A stretch of 41,415 nucleotides of DNA from Acidobacteriota bacterium (GTDB lineage: Bacteria; Acidobacteriota; Terriglobia; Acidiferrales; UBA7541), in NCBI GenBank assembly GCA_013289715.1, contig JABCZJ010000029.1:1-41415 (forward strand). The letters run 5' to 3'. Position 1 is the stretch's first letter, and the number at the start of each line of letters is the position of its first letter. The notes under the pieces were generated by a model. The model made no database searches, was not told the DNA's origin, and worked only from the letters and a program-made list of their open reading frames with translations. This document shows positions 41,361 through 41,415 of the stretch, in pieces. The position numbers and the translations under genes were made by a program.

Positions 41361-41415
41361 ATGAGCCAAGAAAATCCGATCAGCAAACAGCCTCTGATTC
41401 GCTACGTGAACCGAA
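41361..41415 (+). CDS. Start of an unidentified gene (partial, right edge)
   Basis: From the ATG at 41361 the frame stays open to the window end, giving 18 residues (MSQENPISKQPLIRYVNR) and a partial codon. There is no strong SD. A weak promoter-like pair (TTGCAA, 16 nt, TAAGCT) lies just upstream. The K-Q-P-x-I-R-Y-V-N-R start recalls some IS1182/DDE-type transposases, and an inverted-repeat element is 140 nt away, but the fragment is too short to be sure. Confidence 0.4.
   Translation, partial: MSQENPISKQPLIRYVNR

Noticed and set aside
41078..41386. 102-residue minus-strand open frame at the right end
   Set aside because: It runs through the inverted-repeat element and across the start of the partial plus-strand gene, with no SD or domain.
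1..41415. CRISPR arrays, tRNA genes, phage or anti-phage defence modules
   Set aside because: No regularly spaced repeats, no recognisable tRNA sequence patterns, and no nuclease, methylase or toxin-antitoxin proteins among the supported genes.

Overview
The window looks like a chromosomal segment of an Acidobacteriota member, or a close relative. The main evidence is a very large Oar-type TonB-dependent receptor with an N-terminal carboxypeptidase-regulatory-like domain, a hopanoid radical-SAM enzyme (HpnH), GC-rich coding sequence, and the general gene mix. The first 116 bases are the 5' end of a 16S rRNA gene on the minus strand, which a database search could use to place the organism. No CRISPR array, tRNA, phage module or complete insertion sequence was seen.

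Left part (1-9.7 kb). The rRNA gene has a clear leader: a TTGACA-17-TAGTAT promoter, then a boxB-like hairpin and a boxA. Behind it lie a signal-less sugar-binding-type protein, a ferritin/VIT1 fusion membrane protein (MbfA type), a MOSC protein, a DUF2127 membrane protein, and a small LSm-like protein next to hpnH. The agmatine-to-putrescine pair aguB-aguA follows, then a 5'-truncated family 2 glycosyltransferase.

Tryptophan block (8.8-16.8 kb). Six tightly packed minus-strand genes, plus a convergent arylformamidase, encode tryptophan catabolism through kynurenine and 3-hydroxyanthranilate to 2-oxo-3-hexenedioate (4-oxalocrotonate). The minus-strand order is aminomuconate-semialdehyde dehydrogenase, RidA-type aminomuconate deaminase, 3-hydroxyanthranilate dioxygenase, a fused ACMS decarboxylase-tryptophan 2,3-dioxygenase, kynurenine monooxygenase and kynureninase. 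The fusion joins the first and a late step of the pathway in one 640-residue chain with no internal start codon. It is the most unusual thing in the window.

Efflux block (17-26.3 kb). An MdtABC/MuxABC-like four-gene operon encodes a membrane-fusion protein, two RND pumps and a NodT-type outer-membrane factor. The first pump carries a Ser/Thr-rich insertion that its partner lacks.

Sugar block (26.6-40 kb). This holds a ROK kinase, a GH36-like lipoprotein, a DeoR-SIS-PfkB operon, a divergent hexose-phosphate kinase, a second DeoR regulator paired with an exported amidohydrolase, and the TonB receptor divergent from that regulator. Together they suggest uptake and breakdown of a galactoside, amino sugar or glycated compound; the substrate is inferred. 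The right end has an LLM flavin oxidoreductase, a 112-bp inverted-repeat element, and the first codons of an unidentified gene.
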